Source of the DNA: Paenibacillus rigui
GTDB lineage: Bacteria > Bacillota > Bacilli > Paenibacillales > NBRC-103111
Assembly (NCBI RefSeq): GCF_002234615.1
Contig: NZ_NMQW01000017.1
Span: 62,001-126,000, forward strand
Length of the DNA: 64,000 nt
Reading direction: 5' to 3'
Shown: positions 18,295 through 26,785 of the stretch, in pieces
Layout of the letters: every line of letters begins with the position of its first letter
Position numbering within the stretch: position 1 is the first letter of the stretch
Translations under genes and position numbers: made by a program
The notes under the pieces: generated by a model
The model's database searches: none
Told to the model about the DNA's origin: nothing
Seen by the model: the letters and a program-made list of their open reading frames with translations, nothing else

Positions 18295-18561
18295 TTATAA
18301 GGTGTAAAATCTCGTTTTATCCGGCATATTACTACTGTATTCCGTTTTAATTTCATTGCGGTAGGAGCGCTCCACCTTCTTGACGAAAGGCAGCTTTTGC
18401 AATTGTTTCATCGTTTCGTCCAGCTTGCTTGTATGAACGTACATAGCTGCATAATGTAATCTTTTGGAAATAAAATGAACGCTGCCATAACGGTCCAAGT
18501 GCTTGGATGCCGCCTTGCTGTCGCTGATCCACACAATCAGTCCGCTGCGATCGGTAAACAT
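18295..18561 (-). CDS. ylbG: YlbG family protein (DUF2129)
   Basis: An 88-residue protein like B. subtilis YlbG: RSGLIVWISDSKA near the start, HFISKRLHYAAMYV in the middle and LPFVKKVERSYR, TEY near the end. The function of the family is unknown. The ATG at 18561 has GAAGG 8 bases upstream. In B. subtilis ylbF and ylbG are neighbours; here a forward asparaginase gene sits between them. The family match is good. Confidence 0.85.
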   Translation of the reverse strand: MFTDRSGLIVWISDSKAASKHLDRYGSVHFISKRLHYAAMYVHTSKLDETMKQLQKLPFVKKVERSYRNEIKTEYSSNMPDKTRFYTL

Positions 18562-18625
18562 AGGTAAGACCTTCTCTCTATAATAAAATGAATAGTTACG
18601 TTGCTGACTAAAAAAGGTGGAATTC

Positions 18626-19666
18626 ATGATGCATTACCATGACAAAGAATCACAAGTCCTCGTGGCTGCCGTTCGCGGCGAGCTGACGGAAAGTATTCAC
18701 CGCGGTCATATCGCTGTTGTTAATATCCACCGACACACGGTTGCTTATGCCGGGAATCCGGACCACTACACGTTCGCCCGTTCCACAGCCAAGCTGCTGC
18801 AAGCGATTCCTTTATTGGAAGCGGGAGGGGCCGAGGCGTACGGCTTCAACGACAAGCAGGTTGCCCTGCTCTGTTCCTCCCATAACGGGGAGGACGCTCA
18901 CGCTGCCACGGCTGACGCCATACTCGAACGCCTTGGACTCCACGAGTCTGCGTTATTATGCGGAGTGCATGAGCCATACCATCAACCGACGGCCGAACGA
19001 TTGAAGGCCCAAGGAATCCCGCTCACACCCTTGCGGAATAACTGCTCCGGCAAGCATTCCGGCATGCTGGCATTGGCTCTGCTTAGACACTGGTCCACCG
19101 GTCAATACTCCGACCTTGAGCACCCCGTCCAGCAGCAAATGCTGCATATCATGTCCGACATGACGGGCATTCCCGCCGGTCAAATCACCTTGGGCACCGA
19201 CGGCTGCGGGGTTCCCGTATTCGCGGTTCCCATCAGCTCGCTTGCTTACGCCTATGCCAGGCTGGGTCAGCCTATAGACTTGCCGGATGCCCGTGCACAA
19301 GCGTGTAAGCGAATTATTAAAAGCGCTGCCAATGAACCGTATTATGTAGCCGGAAGCGGGAGATTCGATACCCGGTTAATCGAGGTGACCCAGGGCCGCC
19401 TGATCGGTAAGATGGGAGCGGAGGGCGTATTCGCGCTGACCGTTCCGGAGCAAGGCTTAGGTATTGCCGTAAAAATTGAGGACGGCTCGATGCGGGCTTT
19501 GTATCCAGCCGTCATGGAAGCGCTCATCCAGCTTGATCTTCTTCAAAAGCATGAAATCGAGGCGCTGAGCGAATTCCAACAGCCGCCAATCGTCAACTGC
19601 CAAAAGGCGGTTGTAGGACGCCTGCAGCCTGTGCTGAAGCTGGAAGTACACAGCAAAAGCATATAA
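18626..19666 (+). CDS. Asparaginase (type II/R. etli-like family)
   Basis: A 346-residue enzyme predicted to hydrolyse asparagine to aspartate and ammonia. It belongs to the Asparaginase_II family typified by Rhizobium etli, which is unrelated to E. coli AnsA/AnsB. Signature segments are STAKLLQAIPLLE, CSSHNGE, NNCSGKHSGM and TDGCGVPVFAVP. No signal peptide is seen, so it is cytoplasmic. The ATG at 18626 has AGGTGG 5 bases upstream. It lies between ylbG and ylbF in the opposite direction. Confidence 0.85.
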   Translation: MMHYHDKESQVLVAAVRGELTESIHRGHIAVVNIHRHTVAYAGNPDHYTFARSTAKLLQAIPLLEAGGAEAYGFNDKQVALLCSSHNGEDAHAATADAILERLGLHESALLCGVHEPYHQPTAERLKAQGIPLTPLRNNCSGKHSGMLALALLRHWSTGQYSDLEHPVQQQMLHIMSDMTGIPAGQITLGTDGCGVPVFAVPISSLAYAYARLGQPIDLPDARAQACKRIIKSAANEPYYVAGSGRFDTRLIEVTQGRLIGKMGAEGVFALTVPEQGLGIAVKIEDGSMRALYPAVMEALIQLDLLQKHEIEALSEFQQPPIVNCQKAVVGRLQPVLKLEVHSKSI

Positions 19667-19671
19667 TGGTT

Positions 19672-19706
19672 AACAAGGCCTTCCTTTCGAAGAGGAAGGC
19701 CTTGTT
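19672..19706. terminator. Perfect 13-bp inverted repeat between asparaginase and ylbF
   Basis: AACAAGGCCTTCC (19672-19684) and GGAAGGCCTTGTT (19694-19706) form a strong stem. Neither strand has a good T tract after it, so termination is likely but not certain. Confidence 0.55.
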
Positions 19707-19709
19707 CGA

Positions 19710-20171
19710 TTAACCGCAGCTGCCGGAGCAGCTGCCGCCGCTGGAGCAGCCACCGGTGGAACAGCTGCCCCCACCCGCAAGCGGATCATTGCTCGGCACT
19801 TTAATGGTGTCGGAGACACTCCGTGCAATCGTCTCGGAAACCATGTACAGCAGCTCATCCAGCCGCTGCTCGGCCGCTTTGAAGCCGCGTACTGTCTCCA
19901 AGCTATCCAATTCACTCTGAATAGCTTGGGCCTGCTCCAATGCCGCGTGATAATCCGGGTGAAAATGACCGAAGCGCTGACATTCCTCGAACAGCTCTTT
20001 CTTTTTGTTAAACTGTCTCACCAGCTCGTGCACTCGAGGATCCTCGTCCTTGCGACGCTTCCAATATAAATAATCCGCCGTTTCCGCGGAAACATTAATC
20101 ATGTCACCTAAATCGTATGCCTGCATCAGAATGGCAGACATATCTAATGTTGGAGCCTCAATTACTGCCAT
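19710..20171 (-). CDS. ylbF: YlbF/YmcA family protein (RicF-like) with Cys-rich C-terminus
   Basis: A 153-residue helical protein of the YlbF/YmcA family. In B. subtilis YlbF, YmcA and YaaT form the RicAFT complex, which affects mRNA maturation and development and carries Fe-S clusters. The helical core runs to about residue 125. The tail is rich in Gly, Ser and Cys with Cys at 137, 142, 148 and 152, a plausible cluster-binding site. The ATG at 20171 has AGGTG 6 bases upstream. Family membership is well supported; the Fe-S role of the tail is inference. Confidence 0.86.
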   Translation of the reverse strand: MAVIEAPTLDMSAILMQAYDLGDMINVSAETADYLYWKRRKDEDPRVHELVRQFNKKKELFEECQRFGHFHPDYHAALEQAQAIQSELDSLETVRGFKAAEQRLDELLYMVSETIARSVSDTIKVPSNDPLAGGGSCSTGGCSSGGSCSGSCG

Positions 20172-20260
20172 CAACAGCACCTGCCTTACTTGGATTGTCC
20201 GGATACGGATAACTGCTCCTGACAAGTCTATCATACCACACCTGAGACGCATTTGTTGCA

Positions 20261-22342
20261 TCAATATTTATCATTAATGCCTGGCAATATCATCTTCATT
20301 TCCTGCCACTCTTCCGGAAACCAGCAAACCTCCTGCTGCTCCGTTTGTTCCAGACCGGTCATGCTCCAGGTTCCTCTCGTTTCTTGAAGCTTGCGAGGGG
20401 CAATGAGATGATCCTGACCATTGTAGCGCACCTGCAAACCGGCGCGCCATTCCATCGCCTTTTCGACCATTTCCCTGCGGGTGGAGACATGATAAGCTCT
20501 GTAATCCCTCACCCACCCGGTAGGGATCCCGTTTAAATCTGGATAAAGATCCCGGATTTCCGGAAGTCTCGGCTCCATTTCAAAATAACCCAGGCCATGG
20601 CGTGAATAAATAAAGCCTTTATTGAAAAGCCAATTATGGGTTGGATCTGCAGAAGAAAGCGCCCTTTTGTCAAAGTCAGGCTTCAAAAGTTCAGTGCCGC
20701 GGCTTGGGCCCGTTGCTCCATCCAGCTGCGCGATCTTGCCCGGCATCCAGCCTGCTTTGGTCAAAGCCTCCGAAATTTTCTTTACTTGATCGGGCTTGAC
20801 GATCCAGGCCAGCTGACCTACCGGCTCGAGCAGCCATTCTCCGCTTCCCGGAAGCTTGCGGACGGCATCGGCTGCCGCCTCATCCAGGCATCGCAGCAGG
20901 ACGACCTGGGCCAACCCTACTTTGCCGAAAGGCTTCGCCCACTGTGCAATCGTCAGCTTGATATTTTCGGGAACGCCGTATAGGGAGTAACGTTCAAGGA
21001 AGTTTATTACCTCTTCCGCACGCCGCCCATGTTCCATCGCCCTCTGCAAGCTCTCCTTACTTAGCTTATAAAGAGAAACCTGGTCCGATTTATGCAGATC
21101 CGCAAGCACGGATAGCTCCCAGCGCACAGCGAAGCCAACCTCCGGCGGAACAAGCAGTTCAAAATCCGGCTGCACATAAAAGCGTTCCTGATCCTCTCCC
21201 TCCTCGGAAGAGGAGATCCCCGCCCCCCCGCCAACAGGTCCGGCCGGCTTGATCGGATGCTTTATCCAACGATACAGCGGGACTCCATGCGAGTCCGTGC
21301 CTTTTTCCATCCAGCCAAACGCAATCAGAGGGTAAATCCACTGCCGTTCCAGTTGCAGCAGCGCTTCGGCATCCTCTAACGGAAACGGAGACATGCTCTC
21401 TCTGCTTCCCTCTCCGCCATGCCTCAGGCCCTGTTGAGACAACCAGTCCAGAATGCGGGTCGATCGAATCCAACCGCCCTCCTCCGACCGTTCCAGCAGG
21501 CTCACTGCGTGCTGAAGCCAGACGGCTCCTGGAAAAGCGGCCTGCTTCCATATGGCATATAGCGTATCGTTCTGTTCCTTTTCGCTCAAGGAAAGCCAAC
21601 GTTCCAGATTCAGAGGGTGCAGCAGCAGCCCATCCGAATGCCCTTCCAGCAGCTCCAATCTTGTCAACAGCTCCATCAGGAAGGCGATTTTGGGAGAATA
21701 TATGTCGACATAAGCATATTTCATCCCCGCCCCTTCGAGCCATGGATCCGGAAGCGTCAGCAGCTCGCTGAGCTTCTGCAGCTGTCTTTTGTTTATGGTT
21801 CCGTTCTTCGTCCATTTCACATCGTTCTGAGCTATAAACACTAACGCCTGAAACAGATCGTGCGCAAGCCCGGGCCCGTTGGATTCCGTGAGCTGGATGT
21901 GTAGAGACCCTTCATCTGATAAAAGCAAGGGCTCCTCTCCCATTCCAGGCAAAGGAAAGAGCACGCGCTGCCACAGACCGAGTCCATCAAGCGACATCAC
22001 ATACACATGCTCGCCCCATGATTTACGGAATGGAAAAATCAAGCCCTTTTTGACCAGCTGCAAAAAACCAACCTTCGCGTCGGCCCCGGACATGCCGGAT
22101 GCCGCCAGCTTTTCCAATCGCGAAGTGTCAAAAGACTCGCAGCCAATCGATCTGACGATCAGCATCAGAACCTTCCGTTCCCGAACCGAAAGCTGGCTGT
22201 AGAGAAAGTGCATCTTGTCCGGATCATTCAGAATGGATTCCAAGGTTTCCCCTTGCTTCAACCAAGTATAGTACACCGTCTCAGCCTCGATCTGGGATCT
22301 CAGCTCCTGCGGCATTCTGGCTACATAGTACTTCGTATTCAC
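20261..22342 (-). CDS. Helicase-associated domain protein, partner of XPB helicase
   Basis: A 693-residue protein without helicase motifs of its own. It resembles the bacterial proteins annotated with a helicase-associated/XPB-Ssl2 N-terminal domain (Helicase_C_3), which are encoded beside XPB. Winged-helix-like segments appear near the start (LSVRERKVLMLIVRSIG) and an FYVQPDFELLVPPEV motif lies near residue 390, typical of the family. The GTG start overlaps the TGA of the helicase gene (GTGA), which argues that the proteins are made together. The role in DNA repair or transcription-coupled processes is inferred. Confidence 0.8.
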   Translation of the reverse strand: MNTKYYVARMPQELRSQIEAETVYYTWLKQGETLESILNDPDKMHFLYSQLSVRERKVLMLIVRSIGCESFDTSRLEKLAASGMSGADAKVGFLQLVKKGLIFPFRKSWGEHVYVMSLDGLGLWQRVLFPLPGMGEEPLLLSDEGSLHIQLTESNGPGLAHDLFQALVFIAQNDVKWTKNGTINKRQLQKLSELLTLPDPWLEGAGMKYAYVDIYSPKIAFLMELLTRLELLEGHSDGLLLHPLNLERWLSLSEKEQNDTLYAIWKQAAFPGAVWLQHAVSLLERSEEGGWIRSTRILDWLSQQGLRHGGEGSRESMSPFPLEDAEALLQLERQWIYPLIAFGWMEKGTDSHGVPLYRWIKHPIKPAGPVGGGAGISSSEEGEDQERFYVQPDFELLVPPEVGFAVRWELSVLADLHKSDQVSLYKLSKESLQRAMEHGRRAEEVINFLERYSLYGVPENIKLTIAQWAKPFGKVGLAQVVLLRCLDEAAADAVRKLPGSGEWLLEPVGQLAWIVKPDQVKKISEALTKAGWMPGKIAQLDGATGPSRGTELLKPDFDKRALSSADPTHNWLFNKGFIYSRHGLGYFEMEPRLPEIRDLYPDLNGIPTGWVRDYRAYHVSTRREMVEKAMEWRAGLQVRYNGQDHLIAPRKLQETRGTWSMTGLEQTEQQEVCWFPEEWQEMKMILPGINDKY

Positions 22343-24105
22343 GGCGTGCCTGCCTCCTCCGGCTCCATAAATGAACTCACACGGTTTACTTTGTTAGCCT
22401 GCTCTGCTTCGAGGGAAAAGGGAGGTGCACTGACCACAGCCTCTTCACGATCATCAATGATGTAGCGGTATCCCTGCTCCACCAAAAACAGCTGGCGGTT
22501 CAGCGCAAACTCCTGCTCCTTCGTACTGGATGAGACGATGGAATAGAAGCTGGCTGCATTGACTTCCGCCTTTGGACGCAAAATACGGCCAAGCCGCTGG
22601 GCTTCTTCCTGCCTGGAGCCGAAGCTGCCGGAAATTTGAATCGCGATGGACGCATCCGGCAGGTCAACGGCAAAATTAGCAACCTTCGACACGACGATTG
22701 TGTGCAGCTCTCCCCGTCGAAACAGCCCGTACAGCTCCTCCCTCTGCTCATGCGGCATCTCACCGGTAATAAGAGGCGCTCCAATGGCTTTAGCCACAGC
22801 TTTCAGCTGATCCAAATATTGACCGATGATGATCGTTTGCTCTCCTGCATGCTTGGCAAGCAGCTCCTGAACAATTTTCAGCTTATCAGGGTTTTCGCTC
22901 GCAATACGCATCTGATGCCTTGCCTCTGCGCAGCGATATATGTCCTGCTCTGCCGCCGGCAGAGGAATACGGACTTCGGTGCAGGTTACCGAGGCAATCC
23001 AGCCTTTGTTCTCCAGGTCCTTCCATGGCATCTCATAGCGCTTCGGCCCGACAAGCGAGAACACGTCTTCCTCCCGGCCATCCTCCCGGACCAAGGTTGC
23101 CGTCAGCCCGAGACGGCGTGTCGCTTGAATATCGGCCGTCACCCGAAACACCGGTGCAGGCAGCAGATGGACCTCGTCATAGACGATCAGCCCCCAATCC
23201 CGCTTGTTGAACAAATCCATATGCACGAACAGGTCATCCTTTGACTTTCGATAGGTTAATATTTGATAGGTTGCGATCGTAATAGGCCGGACATCTTTTT
23301 TGGTCCCTGTGTATTCGCCCACCATGTCCTCCGTGACATCCGTTTTCTCCAAAATTTCCCGCTTCCATTGGCGGACCGACGTACTGTTCGTAGTTAAAAT
23401 AAGCGTTGCGCAGTTAAGCTTGCCCATCGCGGCGATTCCGATGACGGTTTTTCCCGCTCCGCAAGGCAGCACGAGAACGCCGCTGCCTCCCTGCAGGCTG
23501 CCTTCACGATAGAACGAATCGACGGCCGAGGCCTGGTAGTCGCGCAGCTGAAACGCCTTGCCTTCCTTGCTTTCCCGCCGAAGCCGGATCGGCAGCTGTT
23601 CGCCGCGCGTATAGCCGGCCAAATCCTCCACAGGATAGCCCAGCTTCAGCAGCTCCTGCTTTAATGCCCCCCGGAACGACGAGGAGAACCGGAGGGTGGT
23701 CGCATTCACTTGACAGAGTCCATAGGAGCGCAGCGACTTAAAAGAGACCATTTCCTTGATGGCCTCAATGTCGTCGGAAATGAGAAGCAAATCTTCCCCT
23801 AAGCTTTCCATACGAATGCGGCCATACCGTTCGATAAATCGCTTAATATCCTGCTTCACGCCAAGCGGAACGCCGAATTTCGCGTTGTTCTCGAGAAAAT
23901 CCGTCACTTCCTCCGTCCTCATCCCGGCCGCTGCGGCATTCCAAAGGGACAACGCGGTCATCCGGTAGGTGTGAATATGTTCAGGCGTTTTCATCAGATC
24001 GGCAAAACGCGCCAAACCAGCGCGAACCGTGTCGAATTCAGGGTGTCGGGCTTCCAATAATATAGTGAAATCGTTCTGGACGATAAGCGGCTTTTTCGAA
24101 TCCAT
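22339..24105 (-). CDS. XPB-type DNA helicase (DEAD/DEAH superfamily 2)
   Basis: A 588-residue 3'-5' helicase of the XPB/Rad25 family. It has an N-terminal XPB domain, Walker A LPCGAGKT near 212-220, DEVH near 309, the XPB-specific RED motif (LVREDGRE) near 338, and motif VI (EAQRLGRILRP) near 500. In eukaryotes XPB opens DNA in TFIIH; the bacterial role is unsettled. The ATG at 24105 has GGAG 8 bases upstream. It is coupled to the partner gene at 20261-22342. The RED motif makes the subfamily call firm. Confidence 0.92.
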   Translation of the reverse strand: MDSKKPLIVQNDFTILLEARHPEFDTVRAGLARFADLMKTPEHIHTYRMTALSLWNAAAAGMRTEEVTDFLENNAKFGVPLGVKQDIKRFIERYGRIRMESLGEDLLLISDDIEAIKEMVSFKSLRSYGLCQVNATTLRFSSSFRGALKQELLKLGYPVEDLAGYTRGEQLPIRLRRESKEGKAFQLRDYQASAVDSFYREGSLQGGSGVLVLPCGAGKTVIGIAAMGKLNCATLILTTNSTSVRQWKREILEKTDVTEDMVGEYTGTKKDVRPITIATYQILTYRKSKDDLFVHMDLFNKRDWGLIVYDEVHLLPAPVFRVTADIQATRRLGLTATLVREDGREEDVFSLVGPKRYEMPWKDLENKGWIASVTCTEVRIPLPAAEQDIYRCAEARHQMRIASENPDKLKIVQELLAKHAGEQTIIIGQYLDQLKAVAKAIGAPLITGEMPHEQREELYGLFRRGELHTIVVSKVANFAVDLPDASIAIQISGSFGSRQEEAQRLGRILRPKAEVNAASFYSIVSSSTKEQEFALNRQLFLVEQGYRYIIDDREEAVVSAPPFSLEAEQANKVNRVSSFMEPEEAGTP

Positions 24106-24227
24106 CTGGGAGGCTCCTTTCCATTTCCATCCTTTCTAGTATGAGGGGAATGGTTGGGATTTAAACATTTCACCCCTTTACAAGGGTTCGGAATTGGTTT
24201 AATCTACGCTACGTAGGAATGGACAGT

Positions 24228-24779
24228 ATGCAAAAGAGGGGGCAGCACAAGTTGAATAAACGCGGGATCCTGTACATAACGGCCCTTTTATGTGTGATGG
24301 TGCTTTTCAGTATTGTTGCGGGCTGTAAAGACAGTCCTGCATCCACCAAATCGGGTCGGGAGACAGCCAAGGTTGAACGGGTCGTCGATGGAGATACGTT
24401 CGAAATCAAGCGGGATGGAAAAAAGGAAAAGGTGCGTTTGATCGGGGTCGATACACCCGAGACGAAAAAACCGAACACGCCGGTCATGTTTTACGGCAAG
24501 GAAGCTTCCGATTTTACGAAGAAAAAGCTGGAAAATAAAACAGTGGAGCTGGAATGGGATGTCGAGCAGAAGGATCAGTACGGTCGCCTGCTTGCCTATG
24601 TGTGGATCGGAGATGAAATGTTCAACCGCACCCTGGTTCGTGAGGGCTACGCTCGCATCGCTACCTTCCCGCCAAATGTCAAATATGTCGATCAGTTCAA
24701 GCAGGATCAGGAAGAAGCGCGCAAAGGCAGCAAAGGGCTATGGAAGGATTATGACAAAGCTTTTGAAAAGAAAAAATAA
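24228..24779 (+). CDS. Lipoprotein thermonuclease (SNase family)
   Basis: A staphylococcal nuclease homologue of 183 residues anchored outside the membrane. The hydrophobic N-terminus ends in the lipobox VAGC (Cys33). The nuclease core shows VVDGDTFEI, VRLIGVDTPE and YGRLLAYVW, which hold the Ca2+-binding Asp and catalytic Arg and Glu residues. Starts at 24219, 24228 and TTG 24252 share the frame. TTG 24252 has GAGGGGG upstream and would give a shorter, more typical lipoprotein signal; I list the ATG at 24228, which has TAGGA 9 bases away. It is divergent from the XPB operon. Confidence 0.88.
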   Translation: MQKRGQHKLNKRGILYITALLCVMVLFSIVAGCKDSPASTKSGRETAKVERVVDGDTFEIKRDGKKEKVRLIGVDTPETKKPNTPVMFYGKEASDFTKKKLENKTVELEWDVEQKDQYGRLLAYVWIGDEMFNRTLVREGYARIATFPPNVKYVDQFKQDQEEARKGSKGLWKDYDKAFEKKK

Positions 24780-24810
24780 TGAACCGGCAATCAGCCCCTT
24801 TTGTCCGTGA

Positions 24811-24853
24811 AAAAAAGACGACCAACGGAATCCTCCGTCAGTCGTCTTTTTTC
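24811..24853. terminator. Bidirectional terminator between the nuclease and the Gfo/Idh gene
   Basis: AAAAAAGACGAC..ACGGA pairs with TCCGT..GTCGTCTTTTTT, with one small internal loop. A and T tracts on both sides fit both convergent genes. Confidence 0.78.
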
Positions 24854-24854
24854 A

Positions 24855-26021
24855 TTAATGCGTGCCTTTAACATCCATTTGAAGCTCTTTTGTTTCTTTC
24901 TGATAGGTGGAGTTCTTGATTCGCTCCTGCAGCTTCTCATAGTACAAGTCTTCATTGATTGGAAGGTCAACCCAGTTATCCGTCCAGGAGGACAAATGCA
25001 TCGCATTGGACAAGGTCAAGCCCTTGATCCCTTCTTCACCCGGCGCGAGCAATGGAGTGCCTTTCAAAATATGATCTACAAAGTTTTGCATAATGCCTTT
25101 ATGTTGAGGGCCGGGAGCCCCGACTACCGGCACATCGCATTTCCAGCACTCAGGAGAACCGAAGCCGCCTTTATAGTCACGGTTAAAATCTTTCTCAGAT
25201 ACGCGCAGACGCCAGAACGTCAGCTTATCATCCTCAATCACAATTTTACCGCGATCACCCGATACCTCGAAGCGATTCGTGCCCGGCGCCTCTCCTGTTG
25301 TGGTTACGAACAAGCCTGTCGCGCCGTTCGCATACTCCACATAAGCGGTTACATCGTCTTCCACTTCAATGTTGCGGTACTTACCGAAGCCGCAAAACGC
25401 GCGAACGCGTGTAGGCATCATGTCAACCGTCCACTGCCACAGGTCAAGCTGATGCGGATCCTGATTGATCAAGACGCCGCCGCCTTCGCCCGCCCAAGTT
25501 GCGCGCCAGCCGCCGCTGTCGTAGTAGCTTTGGGAGCGGTACCAGTTCGTAATGATCCAGTTCGTGCGGCGTACCTCGCCAAGCTCACCGGAAGTAATCA
25601 GATCGCGAAGCTTCTGGTAGAGTGGGTTCGTCCGCTGATTATACATAATTCCGAAGATTTTACCGGATTTGGCCGCCGCCTCGTTCATTTCACGCACTTG
25701 CTTGGTATATACTCCAGCAGGCTTCTCCACAAGAACATGATAGCCGTGGTTGAATGCTTGAATGGCAGAAGCCGGATGATCATAATGCGGTGTTGCAACC
25801 AATACGGCATCAAATGCTTTGGAAGCAAAAAATGCATCCAGATTATCGAACAATTGAATATTCATATTTCCGTGATTGCTTCTAACCCATTCAAGCCGGG
25901 CTGGATCCGTATCCACAACAGCCGTTAATTCAGCGCCTCGAACTTCATTTTTCGAAAAATAGTCGGTATGGCCCTTACCCATGTTGCCCATACCGATTAT
26001 ACCAATACGCACCTTTTCCAT
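24855..26021 (-). CDS. Gfo/Idh/MocA family oxidoreductase
   Basis: A 388-residue NAD(P)-dependent sugar or inositol-type oxidoreductase. The Rossmann motif GIIGMGNMGKGH is at the start and the family signature VEKPAG lies near residue 98. The C-terminal domain binds the substrate (GGVLINQDPHQLDLW). The ATG at 26021 has AGGGGA 9 bases upstream. It stands alone, with no sugar operon around it, so the substrate cannot be inferred. Confidence 0.88.
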   Translation of the reverse strand: MEKVRIGIIGMGNMGKGHTDYFSKNEVRGAELTAVVDTDPARLEWVRSNHGNMNIQLFDNLDAFFASKAFDAVLVATPHYDHPASAIQAFNHGYHVLVEKPAGVYTKQVREMNEAAAKSGKIFGIMYNQRTNPLYQKLRDLITSGELGEVRRTNWIITNWYRSQSYYDSGGWRATWAGEGGGVLINQDPHQLDLWQWTVDMMPTRVRAFCGFGKYRNIEVEDDVTAYVEYANGATGLFVTTTGEAPGTNRFEVSGDRGKIVIEDDKLTFWRLRVSEKDFNRDYKGGFGSPECWKCDVPVVGAPGPQHKGIMQNFVDHILKGTPLLAPGEEGIKGLTLSNAMHLSSWTDNWVDLPINEDLYYEKLQERIKNSTYQKETKELQMDVKGTH

Positions 26022-26124
26022 TCGTTCCGTTCCCCTGCCTCTCATTGATCATAAGAGCTATGTAAGCAATTTCAAGCTCAACCTCATTATATAATGCACA
26101 CGTGAACAATACAATAGCATAAAT

Positions 26125-26176
26125 ACAAAAAAAATCGTTCTCTCTGCTTCACAACGGAAGTCAGAGGAACGATTTC
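26125..26176 (-). terminator. Intrinsic terminator of the CBS-domain gene
   Basis: On the minus strand AAATCGTTC.CTCTG pairs with CAGAG.GAACGATTT, followed by eight T. It starts about 33 bases after the stop codon. Confidence 0.78.
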
Positions 26177-26208
26177 CCTCAGGCTGTTTCTGCTTTCAGA
26201 AAATAATA

Positions 26209-26643
26209 TTAGACCGTTACTTTGTCTTTTTCCGAGATTTGACTCAATGCTTCTCCGGCCTCATCCTCGAACTTATCGCGTACGGCCAGGTCACCGATCG
26301 ATACGATCCCCACGAGGTTACCGTTCTCTACGACCGGCAGACGGCGGATTTGCTGCTTGGCCATTAATTTGGCCGCCTCATCCACTGTAGTCTCCGGTGT
26401 CGCGCTTGTAATTTGGTTGCTGCTCATGACTTCCTTGACAGCCGTAGAACCTTCTTTCTTGGCTGCAAAGCCGCGGATAACCAAGTCACGGTCCGTGATG
26501 ACGCCGATCAGCTTTTTCCCGTCCACAACAGGAATAAAACCGGTATCCTCCTGCTTCATTTTGACTGCAACCTCATACACATTATCCTGCAAGGTTACGG
26601 TTGAGCAATCCGTCGTCATGATTTCCTTTAACGTTCGGCTCAA
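26209..26643 (-). CDS. Stand-alone tandem CBS-domain protein
   Basis: A 144-residue protein made of two CBS domains (about 5-60 and 70-125), with IPVVDGKKLIGVITDRDLV and LPVVENGNLVGIVSIGDLA as the nucleotide-binding segments. Such proteins usually sense adenine nucleotides. The start is TTG at 26643: GGGAGGG lies 7 bases upstream, while earlier in-frame starts lack a site. It resembles B. subtilis YhcV-type CBS proteins. Its binding partner is unknown. Confidence 0.85.
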   Translation of the reverse strand: MSRTLKEIMTTDCSTVTLQDNVYEVAVKMKQEDTGFIPVVDGKKLIGVITDRDLVIRGFAAKKEGSTAVKEVMSSNQITSATPETTVDEAAKLMAKQQIRRLPVVENGNLVGIVSIGDLAVRDKFEDEAGEALSQISEKDKVTV

Positions 26644-26785
26644 AGAAAATCCCTCCCAAAAAAGAGTTGCTGGCGAAAGCAGGTGCAAGCGACAATCCGC
26701 ACGCAGTCATTTCGTCGCAGACATAGATTTTCCCGAAACGGCGATACGCATGCGTTGAAATATTAACACATAACGGTATCTAGCC

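Noticed and set aside
24801-25928. 375-codon open frame on the plus strand
   Set aside because: Antisense to the Gfo/Idh/MocA gene and starts inside the terminator hairpin.
26209-26643. The CBS gene as the missing acuB
   Set aside because: AcuB has an additional C-terminal ACT domain; this protein ends after two CBS domains and is 16 kb away.
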